From: Stramenopiles sp. TOSAG23-2
Taxonomy: Eukaryota; Sar
Assembly: GCA_900128395.1 (NCBI GenBank)
Contig: LT649739.1
Location: 1 to 14,909 of the forward strand
Reading direction: 5' to 3'
DNA length: 14,909 nt
This document shows positions 1 through 7,810 of the stretch, piece by piece (within the stretch, counting starts at the first letter, position 1; every line of letters starts with the position of its first letter). The notes below the pieces were generated by a model. The model saw only the letters and a program-made list of their open reading frames with translations, was not told the DNA's origin and made no database searches. The translations under genes were made by a program, and so were the position numbers.

Positions 1-293
1 GTATAAATTTTATCCTATGTGTAAAATCGGATCCTTTGATCTTTTCGGCTGTCATATGAAAAAGAGAGAATAAACATTTTAATAAAATTTGCTATACGAC
101 ATAACGCTAATCATACCTAAAACATATTTTGCCTGCCTTTTAGCCTTGCGTTAATTTAATACTTCGTATACGTATTTTATTTTTTCGTAAAAAATGATAT
201 CATCTTTTATAATTTACATCGCGCACATAATTAATTTTTTAATTTTATTCATCTTGATATATAATAATACAGATATATAATTTCGTACGTAAT
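1..293. other. AT-rich flank with no supported gene
   Basis: This end of the window holds no ORF of note on either strand and no domain-like peptide. It is strongly AT-rich with scattered short palindromic stretches, for example around 158-175. It probably contains the 3' flank of the RMD1-family gene on the minus strand and part of the spacer to a neighbour outside the window. Confidence 0.5.
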
Positions 294-502
294 TAATATT
301 ACAAACGAAATGGATTGTCATTCCCAGATGGTTGGTTTTTATTTAATGGAAAGATACCTAAGATATCTTTTAACAAAATATTCCACACGACTTCAATAAT
401 ATTACAAACGAAATGGATTGTCATTCCCAGATGGTTGGTTTTTATTTAATGGAAAGATACCTAAGATATCTTTTAACAAAATATTCCACACGACTTCAAT
501 AA
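294..502. repeat. Exact 103-bp tandem duplication over the RMD1 3' end
   Basis: Two adjacent copies, 294-396 and 397-499, are identical by eye, and the identity continues three bases past the second copy. The gene-proximal copy (397-499) carries the last ~32 codons and TAA stop (402-404) of the RMD1-family gene. The distal copy repeats the same codons and stop (299-301) in what should be its 3' UTR. The unit is 103 bp, not a multiple of three, so the copies are in different frames. Identity implies a very recent duplication or an assembly error. The short direct repeat that encodes the paired IEVV motif sits at the upstream edge and may have helped slippage. Confidence 0.95.
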
Positions 503-1805
503 CTACTTCAATGACGATTAATACCATGATAATAAATTCCAATCGATTTGCATGTGTTTGATCTTGTTGTGTAGATAATAATTCCAATAATTCACGAATT
601 ATATCCATCCTTTGATTCATCACTTCAATCCTTTTATCCATATCTAAATATTTTCGTACTTTTTTATACGTTGGTTCAAATTCATCTTCTTCCCAAAAAA
701 CATCAGGTGTATCCAACATGTCTGAATATAAATTTATTCGATTCTTCACAATAAATAATTCACCAATTTTTTTCGCAATATCTGTTTGCGATAAATGAAT
801 TTTACCAGTTTGACTTAATATTTCTGGATATTTTTTATATAATTCAATTTTTTCATCAATTGTTTCTTCATGTAAAGATAATTTAACTGATTGTGCAAAT
901 GCTAAACTGATCGCCATTTTTTCACCAAGTTCATATGTCATTAATATAATTTCATCACTTTCAACTTTTGTTTTTTTTGGTAAACTACGTGGTATTGTCG
1001 TTGCATCAATATTATTAGCATATGAATATGTCATATCATCTTCCTCTTGTTGCTTTTCCTCTAATGATTGATTTGAATCAGATTCCAATGCTGTTTCTAC
1101 AACTATTTTTTCTTCTTTAGGTGTTAAATTCCATAAGACAATACAACCAAATGGAAAGATGAATATATGTTTTTCTTTTTCTTGTCGAAAAATTTGTTCG
1201 TTTTCTTCTTCTCCTTCTTCCTCCTCCTCTAATGCACCTTGTGCGCGATTAGTAGGTGATTCCAATGTATTTTTACTTTTATTATTATTATCATTTATTG
1301 AAGTATTATTACTATTATTATTATTATTATTATTACTTTTTGTTGTAGAATTCATTTTCATACCTGATGTTGTTTTACTTATATGAATCTTTTCAAACGA
1401 TTCTGTATACAAATGTACAAAATCTCCTTCATAAATTAGTTTTCTCCAGTGACGATAACGACCATGTTTCAATTTTAATGTATTTGCTAATTTATCACCA
1501 TCAATATTTCTCGAGATACAAACGCCATATAAACGTCTTGATTTATTTATCATACGGTTGCCAACTTGTATTGATTGATGTTGAAAACGAGCATGTCTTT
1601 TATGACGTCGTTGATATATTCTTGTTCGCTGATTCTTTACATCTAACAATGCAGAGTCAGATATATTACCTCTTCCTTCCTCTTCAGATTCTGCAGTAAA
1701 ATCATCTTCCTCAGTTAAAAATTCATCATCTCCGACTCTATTATTATAGTTACTCATTAAAGGAGCAACGAAGTCTTGCATTGGATGATTATTATTTTGA
1801 GACAT
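402..1805 (-). CDS. RMD1/RMND1 family (DUF155) membrane-anchored protein
   Basis: The 467-aa protein has a basic/acidic N-terminal tail (1-95) and a first conserved block around 90-145 containing 'HWRKLIYEGDFVHLY'. An Asn- and Glu-rich insert follows (about 150-210). The DUF155 core (212-440) includes 'IFIFPFGCIVLWNLT', 'YELGEKMAISLAFAQS' and 'KKIGELFIVKNRINLYSDMLDTPDVFWE'. A hydrophobic C-terminal helix (about 423-443) is the usual membrane anchor of the family. In yeast, Rmd1 is linked to meiotic nuclear division; human RMND1 supports mitochondrial translation. No mitochondrial presequence is obvious here because the N terminus is acidic, so a non-mitochondrial Rmd1/Rmd8-like member is likelier; that is inference. 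The ATG at 1805 is the first in frame. The gene is divergent from the metallophosphoesterase gene. Its 3' end is tandemly duplicated (294-502). Confidence 0.9.
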   Translation of the reverse strand: MSQNNNHPMQDFVAPLMSNYNNRVGDDEFLTEEDDFTAESEEEGRGNISDSALLDVKNQRTRIYQRRHKRHARFQHQSIQVGNRMINKSRRLYGVCISRNIDGDKLANTLKLKHGRYRHWRKLIYEGDFVHLYTESFEKIHISKTTSGMKMNSTTKSNNNNNNNSNNTSINDNNNKSKNTLESPTNRAQGALEEEEEGEEENEQIFRQEKEKHIFIFPFGCIVLWNLTPKEEKIVVETALESDSNQSLEEKQQEEDDMTYSYANNIDATTIPRSLPKKTKVESDEIILMTYELGEKMAISLAFAQSVKLSLHEETIDEKIELYKKYPEILSQTGKIHLSQTDIAKKIGELFIVKNRINLYSDMLDTPDVFWEEDEFEPTYKKVRKYLDMDKRIEVMNQRMDIIRELLELLSTQQDQTHANRLEFIIMVLIVIEVVIEVVWNILLKDILGIFPLNKNQPSGNDNPFRL

Positions 1806-2161
1806 TTATTTTATTTTATTTAAAAACAAACAAACAATATATATGTATATATATATATTGACTACTATTATTATATATCATGTAATATCGTTTCACTGAA
1901 TCACAAAATTATTATGGTTTAATATTATTTTAAAAAAAATAATATATGTTCACAAAAAAAAAATAAATCAATCTATCTCTTCTATGTGTTAGTCGTACAA
2001 CAATGTAAAATGTGTTATGTAAATGTGTTATTATTATTATTATTTATTATTTTTTTATCAACAACAATTATTATTCAATTTTCAAAAATGTAAAAATGAA
2101 TAATACATAATAATGGTTGTTGTGTTATAATGTAGAAATAATAATTTTCAACGATATATTA
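1806..2161. promoter_or_regulatory. Divergent intergenic region with A/T tracts and AT repeat
   Basis: The 356-bp spacer separates the divergent starts of the RMD1-family and metallophosphoesterase genes and should hold both promoters. It contains an interrupted AT repeat (about 1837-1859), poly-A tracts (about 1930-1970) and an ATT repeat (about 2031-2050). No specific operator or initiator motif can be supported by eye. Confidence 0.45.
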
Positions 2162-3808
2162 ATGAACAAAATGGAAACTAATATAACACCTACTACTACC
2201 ACCACCAATGCGCTCCAAATGGAAAAAATGGAAGTGGATGCTTCAATAAATGATAATAACAACAATAATAATAATAATAATAATAATGCTTTTTCAACAT
2301 CATCATTATTTATTTCATTTGTAAAAAGAAGACCAAAAAGTACAATATGTTATGCATTGATTGTATTGTTTGTTATAATATTAATTGCTACAGGCAATCC
2401 GGTGTATGCAACGATGTTTTTGTTTATGTATTTTTGCTTATTGTATGCATGGGAAAATATTTTTCGTCTTGCTTGGCTTGAGACGGATGAGGAAAGAAAG
2501 ACACCTATTCCATTAATATGTTGCAAAGGGAAAATAATTATAAAACGAGAAGTAGTATGTTATACTATATGGAGTGTTTATCTCTTTATTGCTTTTTCTT
2601 CAGCTACAGTTGGATCCAGATTAAGTGGCTCAGAACCAAATGCATATGTAACATTTTCGTATAGTATATTAGGTTCAATGGGTGTATTGTTTTTAAGTGT
2701 AACACTTGTTGATATATTTGATGCATTGCGGCGTATAAGTACACGTTGTAGAAATGTTATTACGAAGAAGACGGAGAATATAATAATACCAAATGAGAAA
2801 AAAATTAATCAATTGAAATCGTGTTTGTCGATTGGAATATGGATTATTTTATCAATATGTGCACTTGCTAATGGATATGACAAAGGATGGACAATAAAAG
2901 TTGAAGTTTATTTGAAGAAATTACCATCTTGTTTGGATGGATTTAAAATTGGATTGTTAAGTGATATGCATGCTGGTGTCTTGATTGGTAAAAATGAAAT
3001 AGCTCAACATGTTGCAATGATGAATGAAGAAAATTTAGATATTGTAATATTATCCGGGGATATGGCAGATGGATCTCCAACCATCGTTAGTGGTGCATTG
3101 GAACCAATAATTAATGATTTAAAAACAAAATTTGGAATATATTATTCAACCGGTAATCATGAATATTTGCATGGAACAGGGACAGCGGAAGAGCAAGGGG
3201 CAAAATGGGAACAATGGTGGGAAAAGAATGGCGTTGTAGTATTACATAATAATGTCACACGTGTACCATCAAGGATTCCTTATAATTCAAACTGTAATGA
3301 AACATTTGATTTAGTTGGTGTTCCAGATCGTGGACATGGACCAAAATTAAAAGATACTTTAAAAAAAACCTCCTTTGATCCATCTCGTGCTAAAATATTA
3401 ATAGCACATCAACCATTGGAAATTATTGAAGCAGCTAAAGAAAAAGTGGATTTACAGTTGTCAGGCCATACACATGCTGGACATATATTTCCTTTGCAAA
3501 TTCTCATATCCTTATCAAACCGTGGGTATATACATGGTTTGGATACATTAGATGAAACGCAATTATATACTTCAGCGGGTACAACAGGATGGGGGCCAAG
3601 AACAAGATTATGGAGTTTCAATGAACGAACTGTTTTAACACTTCGAAGTGGGGCAAAAGATAATTCATCTGGTGATACATATCGTACATCATTATCAATC
3701 GGAATTGGACTATCCGCATTTGTTTTTATCGCTTTTTGTGCTTCTTGTATCAATCGTTTATGTTTACCACCGATAACACATTTGAAGAACCATTATTATA
3801 CCAAGTAG
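2162..3808 (+). CDS. Multi-pass membrane metallophosphoesterase (YkuE/TMPPE type)
   Basis: The start is set at the first ATG (2162), giving 548 aa; the frame is open further upstream only through a TTG. The N-terminal ~55 residues are Thr- and Asn-rich. Five hydrophobic segments follow (about 62-78, 82-99, 131-149, 164-186, 222-237), then a calcineurin-like phosphoesterase domain (about 250-490), then a last TM helix (about 511-532) and a basic tail. All metal-binding motifs of the fold are present: D268-x-H270, GDMAD with D300, GNHEY with N332/H333, H416 in 'AHQP', and GHTHAG with H436/H438. The GHTHAGHIFP form and the membrane anchor match bacterial YkuE and animal TMPPE proteins, probable metal-dependent phosphoesterases of unsettled substrate. 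The catalytic domain lies between TM5 and TM6. It ends with TAG. Confidence 0.92.
   Translation: MNKMETNITPTTTTTNALQMEKMEVDASINDNNNNNNNNNNNAFSTSSLFISFVKRRPKSTICYALIVLFVIILIATGNPVYATMFLFMYFCLLYAWENIFRLAWLETDEERKTPIPLICCKGKIIIKREVVCYTIWSVYLFIAFSSATVGSRLSGSEPNAYVTFSYSILGSMGVLFLSVTLVDIFDALRRISTRCRNVITKKTENIIIPNEKKINQLKSCLSIGIWIILSICALANGYDKGWTIKVEVYLKKLPSCLDGFKIGLLSDMHAGVLIGKNEIAQHVAMMNEENLDIVILSGDMADGSPTIVSGALEPIINDLKTKFGIYYSTGNHEYLHGTGTAEEQGAKWEQWWEKNGVVVLHNNVTRVPSRIPYNSNCNETFDLVGVPDRGHGPKLKDTLKKTSFDPSRAKILIAHQPLEIIEAAKEKVDLQLSGHTHAGHIFPLQILISLSNRGYIHGLDTLDETQLYTSAGTTGWGPRTRLWSFNERTVLTLRSGAKDNSSGDTYRTSLSIGIGLSAFVFIAFCASCINRLCLPPITHLKNHYYTK
2253..2287 (+). repeat. AAT/AAC microsatellite coding poly-Asn
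   Basis: A run of AAT and AAC triplets encodes the Asn tract near the N terminus of the metallophosphoesterase. Similar triplet runs code for Asn tracts in the RMD1-family gene (about 1278-1336, minus strand) and at many places in the WW-OTU gene. The same kind of repeat also occurs in spacers, so it reflects genome-wide triplet expansion. Confidence 0.85.
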
Positions 3809-4333
3809 TATGATGAAGTATTAATAGTTGTTTGTATTTATTATTAGGGAAAAATGATATTTACGGAAGCAACTACATTGGAGGTAATAATGGAATATGC
3901 AAAACAAAAAAACAAGCGGAAAATGTTTTAATTAAACCACAAAAAGAATAATTTGATTTAGATGGTAGTTGTAGGTATTTTTGCAAGAACGTGTGTGTGT
4001 ATATGTAAATCAAATATATCCGTGTGGTCATCACCCTATTTATACCTGTGTGTTGGTTGGGTTCTTCCGCAATCATCAGGTTGGATTTGAGTCTAATGCT
4101 AATTAAAATTTTAAATATGATATAGAATTAAACTAAAAATATAATACTTCGTATATATATATATCATATCTTCTTGTTATTAATTACACACATTATGTAT
4201 AAAATCTGCTGTATTATACATGTAATTAACAACATATATCAACCATAATAAAATCCACGTAAACTATATAATTAACAACAACATACGGGTATATATTATA
4301 TCAACCCATTAATAATATATTATATAATATATA
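3809..4333. other. Intergenic spacer, no supported gene
   Basis: The 525-bp spacer lies between two plus-strand genes. It should contain the 3' UTR of the metallophosphoesterase and the promoter of the VOC protein. A 67-codon minus-strand ORF (3873-4076) shows no domain, has a hydrophobic, low-information composition and is not called. A loosely repeated stretch containing 'attaacaac' and 'atatcaacc' occurs at about 4221-4245 and 4268-4305. The last ~30 bp before the ATG are almost pure A/T. Confidence 0.5.
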
Positions 4334-5434
4334 ATGGAAATTGCAAATAATAACAACAACAAAATGAACAATGCTTTTGCATTGAAACAACTATTAGCTG
4401 ATGCAAATAAATATTTTACTGATACAAATCTTGACGTTCCTGGAATTCAATGGTTCGAACATTTGAATATACAAGTTGGATCAAAAGTAATTACTGAAAC
4501 ATTTTATAGAGATGTATTAGGTTTTACGTCTGATCCGTCTCCATCATTTCATTATAATTTAGGAGCACAACAATTTCATTTCATGTTAGGTAAAGATGAC
4601 AACGATGCACATATTATTCAAGGAAGTATTGGTTTGTCTGTCCCTTCGTTAAAGCAAGTTTTAAAAGCATGCCATGAAGTTGGCAATAGCAAATTATCTT
4701 CCTCAACAAAATTTCAAATACTCTCTGAAAATGATAGGATGGTAACATTAATTGGACCATATGGGAATACATTTCATATATATCAAGCTGGATATGATGA
4801 AAATAAAGATCAAGTTGCTTTCAATAATAGCAAATCGATCACGTTCATGGAGAAAAAACATATGAAATGGGATAATGCAATGGATATACAAGGTAAACCA
4901 GGGATTAAATTCCTGGAATTCCAATGTAAAAATTCAGAGGACGTAGCAAATTTTTATCAAACTTATTTTGGATGTAATATATACTTTGGTAATAGCAATG
5001 ACGACGAGGTTAATAATAATAATAACCATGCAGTCGTTCAAGTCGGTCCAAATATTTATTTCATTTTTACCTCTAATGCAAATTTAACAACAGAAATGAT
5101 GAAATTGCAAGAAGGTGTTCATGTTGCAGTCTACATTAGTCAATTTAAAAATAGCTATGATATGTTAAAGAAGGATAACATAATATGGACAAATCCACGA
5201 TTTGTAAGACTTGACAAATGTGATACGTGGGAAGATGCAAAAGCTGGTAGACAATATCGCTTTAAAGATTTTATTGATTCAAAAAAAAATAATAAAATAT
5301 TTGAATTGGAACATGAAACACGTTCAATACGACATTATCAATATTTAAAAGATGTTGCATATGTCCCATTTATGATGGGTACCAACGATTCTGCTGGTGA
5401 AGATATGATGAAGAAAACAGCATCTTTACTTTAA
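4334..5434 (+). CDS. Two-domain glyoxalase / VOC-superfamily protein
   Basis: The 366-aa protein begins with a short Asn-rich leader (1-15). It has two VOC-like (glyoxalase/bleomycin-resistance/dioxygenase) modules, about 39-152 and 191-328. The first shows the family's opening strand 'WFEHLNIQV' (H43), the 'FYRDVLGF' helix, 'QFHFML' (H82) and the closing 'GPYGNTFHIYQ'. The second opens 'IKFLEFQCKNSEDVANFYQ' and closes 'KIFELEHETRS'. VOC enzymes usually bind metal through 2-3 His plus Glu. Here the final Glu of module 1 is replaced by His (H148), and module 2 starts with Glu instead of His, so the metal site may be split or lost. The substrate cannot be assigned. A polar Asn insert (227-231) sits in module 2. 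It ends with TAA, 154 bp from the convergent CDP-DAG synthase gene. Confidence 0.8.
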   Translation: MEIANNNNNKMNNAFALKQLLADANKYFTDTNLDVPGIQWFEHLNIQVGSKVITETFYRDVLGFTSDPSPSFHYNLGAQQFHFMLGKDDNDAHIIQGSIGLSVPSLKQVLKACHEVGNSKLSSSTKFQILSENDRMVTLIGPYGNTFHIYQAGYDENKDQVAFNNSKSITFMEKKHMKWDNAMDIQGKPGIKFLEFQCKNSEDVANFYQTYFGCNIYFGNSNDDEVNNNNNHAVVQVGPNIYFIFTSNANLTTEMMKLQEGVHVAVYISQFKNSYDMLKKDNIIWTNPRFVRLDKCDTWEDAKAGRQYRFKDFIDSKKNNKIFELEHETRSIRHYQYLKDVAYVPFMMGTNDSAGEDMMKKTASLL

Positions 5435-5467
5435 AACTAAAAATTAAAAATCAAAATATATGATGTG

Positions 5468-5487
5468 ACACACAAATTAGAGTGTGT
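5468..5487. other. Small hairpin in convergent 3' region
   Basis: A 6-bp perfect stem (acacac 5468-5473 with gtgtgt 5482-5487) closes an 8-nt loop between the convergent 3' ends of the VOC gene and the CDP-DAG synthase gene. It lies among A/T tracts. It could aid 3'-end formation, but in this AT-rich context it may be chance. Confidence 0.25.
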
Positions 5488-5588
5488 AGTATATTTTAAA
5501 TTTTATTTTTTTGAGAAAATATTAATGAAAAAATTATTTTTTATAATTAATTTTTTTTTTTAAACTCTCTCCAAAACAACAATTACTT

Positions 5589-6632
5589 TTACTGCCTTCT
5601 TCCTCCTTCCAAATATGGGATAAAATATGGAATAATCAAGTGATACATAACAATTGCACATGTAGCAACACTATCCAATCTATCAAAAAATCCACCATGT
5701 CCTGGTAATTTTGATCCTGAATCTTTCACACGTGCAGCACGTTTAATAGCAGATTCAATTGCATCCCCAAGAACACTTGCCAATCCCAATATAAATCCAA
5801 TAAAAATCAATGCAACCCAACAACTATTATCAATAGCAGAACCATCACGTGATGGTATAATAGATGAATCAACATCAAAAAAACTATCATATTGCATAAG
5901 TACTCCTAAAAATAACATAATACCTATGCCAGCAACAATAGCTCCAATAAATCCGGCCCATGTCTTATTTGGGCTGATAACAGGCATTAATTTTGGTGTA
6001 TATTTACCACATAATGCACCGAAAATTAATGCCCCCGTATCTGCAGTCCATGCAACAATTAAAACAATTGCAATATATGCAGTACCAAATGTTGGGAAAT
6101 AACGCAATAATATAATATGGCCCAACATCCATATAATAAAAATACCATTTAAATCAATATATAGATCGTACATATCCAGGGTCGTTGGAGGTGCATTCCC
6201 TCTGTTCCAACGAAAAACAAAATGCCATAATGTGACTATACTAGAAATAGTAAATAAACCAGCTAAATAAAATGGACTATTACCATGATGTGCAAAATAA
6301 GTTAATGCAATTGATAAATATGTTAATAATAACCTGCTAGGTCCACGTTTACGTCTGATGGATATTGGTTCAACATGATATTTATATTTTTCTTTTTCAT
6401 TGTAATAGTTTTCATTTTTCAATATATGTTTTTTATCTTCAGCTACATCATCGATATTTTGTAAACCTACACTGATCACGTGATAATATTCATATGCAGT
6501 AATACCACATGCAACAGACATAAAATGACCAGCTGTAACATCATTACGTATTAAAAAAAAAGTAATACTTGATCCAATCAATGCAGTTGTTGTTCGTGTT
6601 ATTATTTTTTGCAAGGAACACGAACTACTCAT
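5589..6632 (-). CDS. cdsA: Phosphatidate cytidylyltransferase (CDP-diacylglycerol synthase)
   Basis: The enzyme makes CDP-diacylglycerol from phosphatidate and CTP, the precursor of phosphatidylinositol, phosphatidylglycerol and cardiolipin. The diagnostic signature is complete at residues ~294-321 (numbering from the chosen start): 'SAIKRAARVKDSG', then 'LPGHGGFFDRLDS'. Upstream are 'WTADTGALIFGALCGK' and 'SPNKTWAGFIGA', and several hydrophobic helices typical of CdsA. The 'DRLDS' ending is the bacterial/plastid style rather than the animal-yeast CDS1 style. Start choice: the frame is open to an ATG at 6728 (379 aa), but the ATG at 6632 (347 aa) leads directly into 'LQKIITRTTTALIGSSITFF', which matches where bacterial CdsA proteins begin. 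The extra 32 residues overlap a duplicated, probably untranslated stretch. A hydrophilic insert lies at ~60-98. It ends with TAA. Confidence 0.93.
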   Translation of the reverse strand: MSSSCSLQKIITRTTTALIGSSITFFLIRNDVTAGHFMSVACGITAYEYYHVISVGLQNIDDVAEDKKHILKNENYYNEKEKYKYHVEPISIRRKRGPSRLLLTYLSIALTYFAHHGNSPFYLAGLFTISSIVTLWHFVFRWNRGNAPPTTLDMYDLYIDLNGIFIIWMLGHIILLRYFPTFGTAYIAIVLIVAWTADTGALIFGALCGKYTPKLMPVISPNKTWAGFIGAIVAGIGIMLFLGVLMQYDSFFDVDSSIIPSRDGSAIDNSCWVALIFIGFILGLASVLGDAIESAIKRAARVKDSGSKLPGHGGFFDRLDSVATCAIVMYHLIIPYFIPYLEGGRRQ

Positions 6633-6673
6633 GATGAGATTTTTTTCTATTTCCCTCCAAAAGCGTAAATAAC

Positions 6674-6876
6674 AATAATTCAAGTGAATGAATAAATCAC
6701 TCTCTCTTTGATAAAAGGTTTTTTTCATATACAGAGTATAAGTTTGGTCACCACACGCATTATCATTCCATATAATAATTCAAGTGAATGAATAAATCAC
6801 TCTCTCTTTGATAAAAGGTTTTTTTCATGTATACAGAGTATAAGTTACCCCCGCAGTTTGGTTTATCATTCCATAT
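6674..6876. repeat. Imperfect ~100-bp tandem duplication upstream of cdsA
   Basis: Copy A (6674-6773) and copy B (6774-6876) share an identical block of about 55 bp starting 'aataattcaagtg', then a 2-base insertion in B after 'cat', a shared 'atacagagtataagtt', a diverged core of ~16 bp and a shared end 'ttatcattccatat'. Copy A carries the alternative first ATG of the cdsA frame (6728). Copy B carries the same ATG (6828), but here it opens a separate short ORF. The duplication is older than the exact one at 294-502 because the copies differ. Confidence 0.9.
6763..6828 (-). other. Upstream ORF (21 codons) in the cdsA 5' leader
   Basis: Reading from the ATG in copy B of the duplication gives a 21-residue ORF ending TGA at 6763-6765. 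Its first 18 residues equal the alternative N terminus of the cdsA frame encoded by copy A. If the transcript starts above this point, the uORF could dampen translation of cdsA. That is inference; no transcript start is known. Confidence 0.35.
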
Positions 6877-6923
6877 TTATCTCTAAATATTCAAATCTTT
6901 TTTGTATATATTGGTGCATTGTA

Positions 6924-7055
6924 CTATACATCCTCTGTCGTCTCAACCAGCATGTAGTTTTGATTGCTTTCAAGTATTGTACAGTATATTAAAAATCCAT
7001 TACGAATGAAGAAAGCATTACTATTTTCAACCAGGACATCTGCAGGCTGAATCAT
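6924..7055 (-). pseudogene. Short coding-like ORF, possible terminal exon or gene remnant
   Basis: This 43-codon ORF starts at the ATG at 7055 and ends in TAG at 6924-6926. It reads as a mixed-composition peptide, including 'PADVLVENSNAFFIRNGF' and 'IYCTILESNQNYMLVETT', and is less AT-rich than its surroundings. I recognise no family. A donor-like CAG|GTACAAG (GT at 7134-7133) and an acceptor-like pyrimidine tract ending TCAG (AG at 7048-7047) would join an upstream 7-codon ATG segment (7135-7155) in frame. It may be the last exon of a small gene, a decayed gene, or chance. It lies next to, and on the same strand as, cdsA. Confidence 0.3.
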
Positions 7056-7204
7056 ATTTCCGATAGAAAAAACAAATAATAATTATTATTTTTAAAAGAA
7101 GAATATGGCGTAAATTTATAAAAAATACTTGTACCTGATTTTTATTTTTAAACATTTTAGTTTTTTTTATAAATGGACATTTTCATTGTTACATATAAGT
7201 ATAA

Positions 7205-7474
7205 TTATATGTATACTAATACATTATATTTTATATTTCCAAATCCATCAAAAATATTATTAAAAGTTGTTTTATCATTCTGGAATTTTATAATAATATT
7301 TTGCGTCTCTCTTTTGGTGTAATTCCTTGCATCCAGTGTTCATGTACCGAATATTCCAAAAATCTTAAAATAAAAATCAAAATAAAAAAACGAGGAATCA
7401 TCGCTTACGTATTTGAAGTCGTCAGCTAAAAAAAAATGGAGGGGGGAAATATTAAGATCTTCAAAAGGGTCCAT
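7205..7474 (-). pseudogene. Possible decayed or intron-split small gene
   Basis: From the ATG at 7474 one frame runs 44 codons, beginning 'MDPFEDLNISPLHFFLADD', to a TGA at 7340-7342. It then continues open for another 44 codons to TAA at 7205-7207, including 'KFQNDKTTFNNIFDGFG'. An open frame this long is unlikely by chance in such AT-rich DNA. An overlapping frame over ~7271-7375 also reads like protein ('LEYSVHEHWMQGITPKERRK'). A GTAAGC donor-like site follows 'DDFKY', and an AAG acceptor-like site follows a T-rich tract about 45 nt later, but joining them does not remove the TGA. No family is recognised. A recent pseudogene with frame damage or an unresolved small-intron gene both fit. 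Confidence 0.3.
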
Positions 7475-7613
7475 ATTTGTTAAAATATATTAAGTATGTA
7501 TTTTTGTATACTAATATCACTGTTTGACCAAAAATCACATTGACAGAAATATTAGTATACAACAATACATACTTAATATATTTTTTTAAACAAAAATATG
7601 GCGACCCTTTTGA
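7461..7613. repeat. Fold-back inverted repeat (MITE-like or inverted duplication)
   Basis: The inner arms 7483-7517 and 7549-7583 are reverse complements over 35 bp with one mismatch, separated by a 31-bp loop. Complementarity continues outward with small gaps to 7461 and 7613, ending in 'tcaaaagggt' and 'acccttttga'. The outer edges carry mirrored ATG-containing starts: ATGGACCC on the minus strand (7474) and ATGGCGACCC on the plus strand (7598). No target-site duplication or transposase is visible. It may be a short non-autonomous element, or a duplicated promoter and 5' end of the adjacent minus-strand ORF in head-to-head form. Confidence 0.85.
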
Positions 7614-7810
7614 TTTTTTCTCCTATTCATTGGTGCGTATAGCACCGTAATAAGCTTAAACATTTTTTTATAAAATTAGATTTGTCATTTGTAAACAAAG
7701 AAGAGTGACACAGATGTATTGATATACATATTATTGAACACAATATATAAATTGTTGTTGTTGTAATCATTCCTTGATTTGCATTGTATCAATCATTCGT
7801 TTCACACGGA

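Noticed and set aside
156-171. loxP-like word 'aatacttcgtata', repeated near 4143
   Set aside because: It matches only one half-site in part, has no inverted partner with an 8-bp spacer, and no recombinase gene is present. Chance in AT-rich DNA.
1837-1859. AT repeats as a replication origin or centromere signal
   Set aside because: Such short AT tracts are everywhere in this window and no specific origin motif is visible.
2117-2161. Upstream extension of the metallophosphoesterase frame from a TTG codon
   Set aside because: Non-ATG start without support; the first ATG at 2162 leads into the protein.
3873-4076. 67-codon minus-strand ORF in the spacer
   Set aside because: No domain, no plausible neighbour relation, and low-information composition.
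6633-6728. N-terminal 32-residue extension of CdsA from the ATG at 6728
   Set aside because: It is charged, does not resemble the family, and overlaps a duplicated leader. Kept only as an alternative start; a targeting role cannot be fully excluded.
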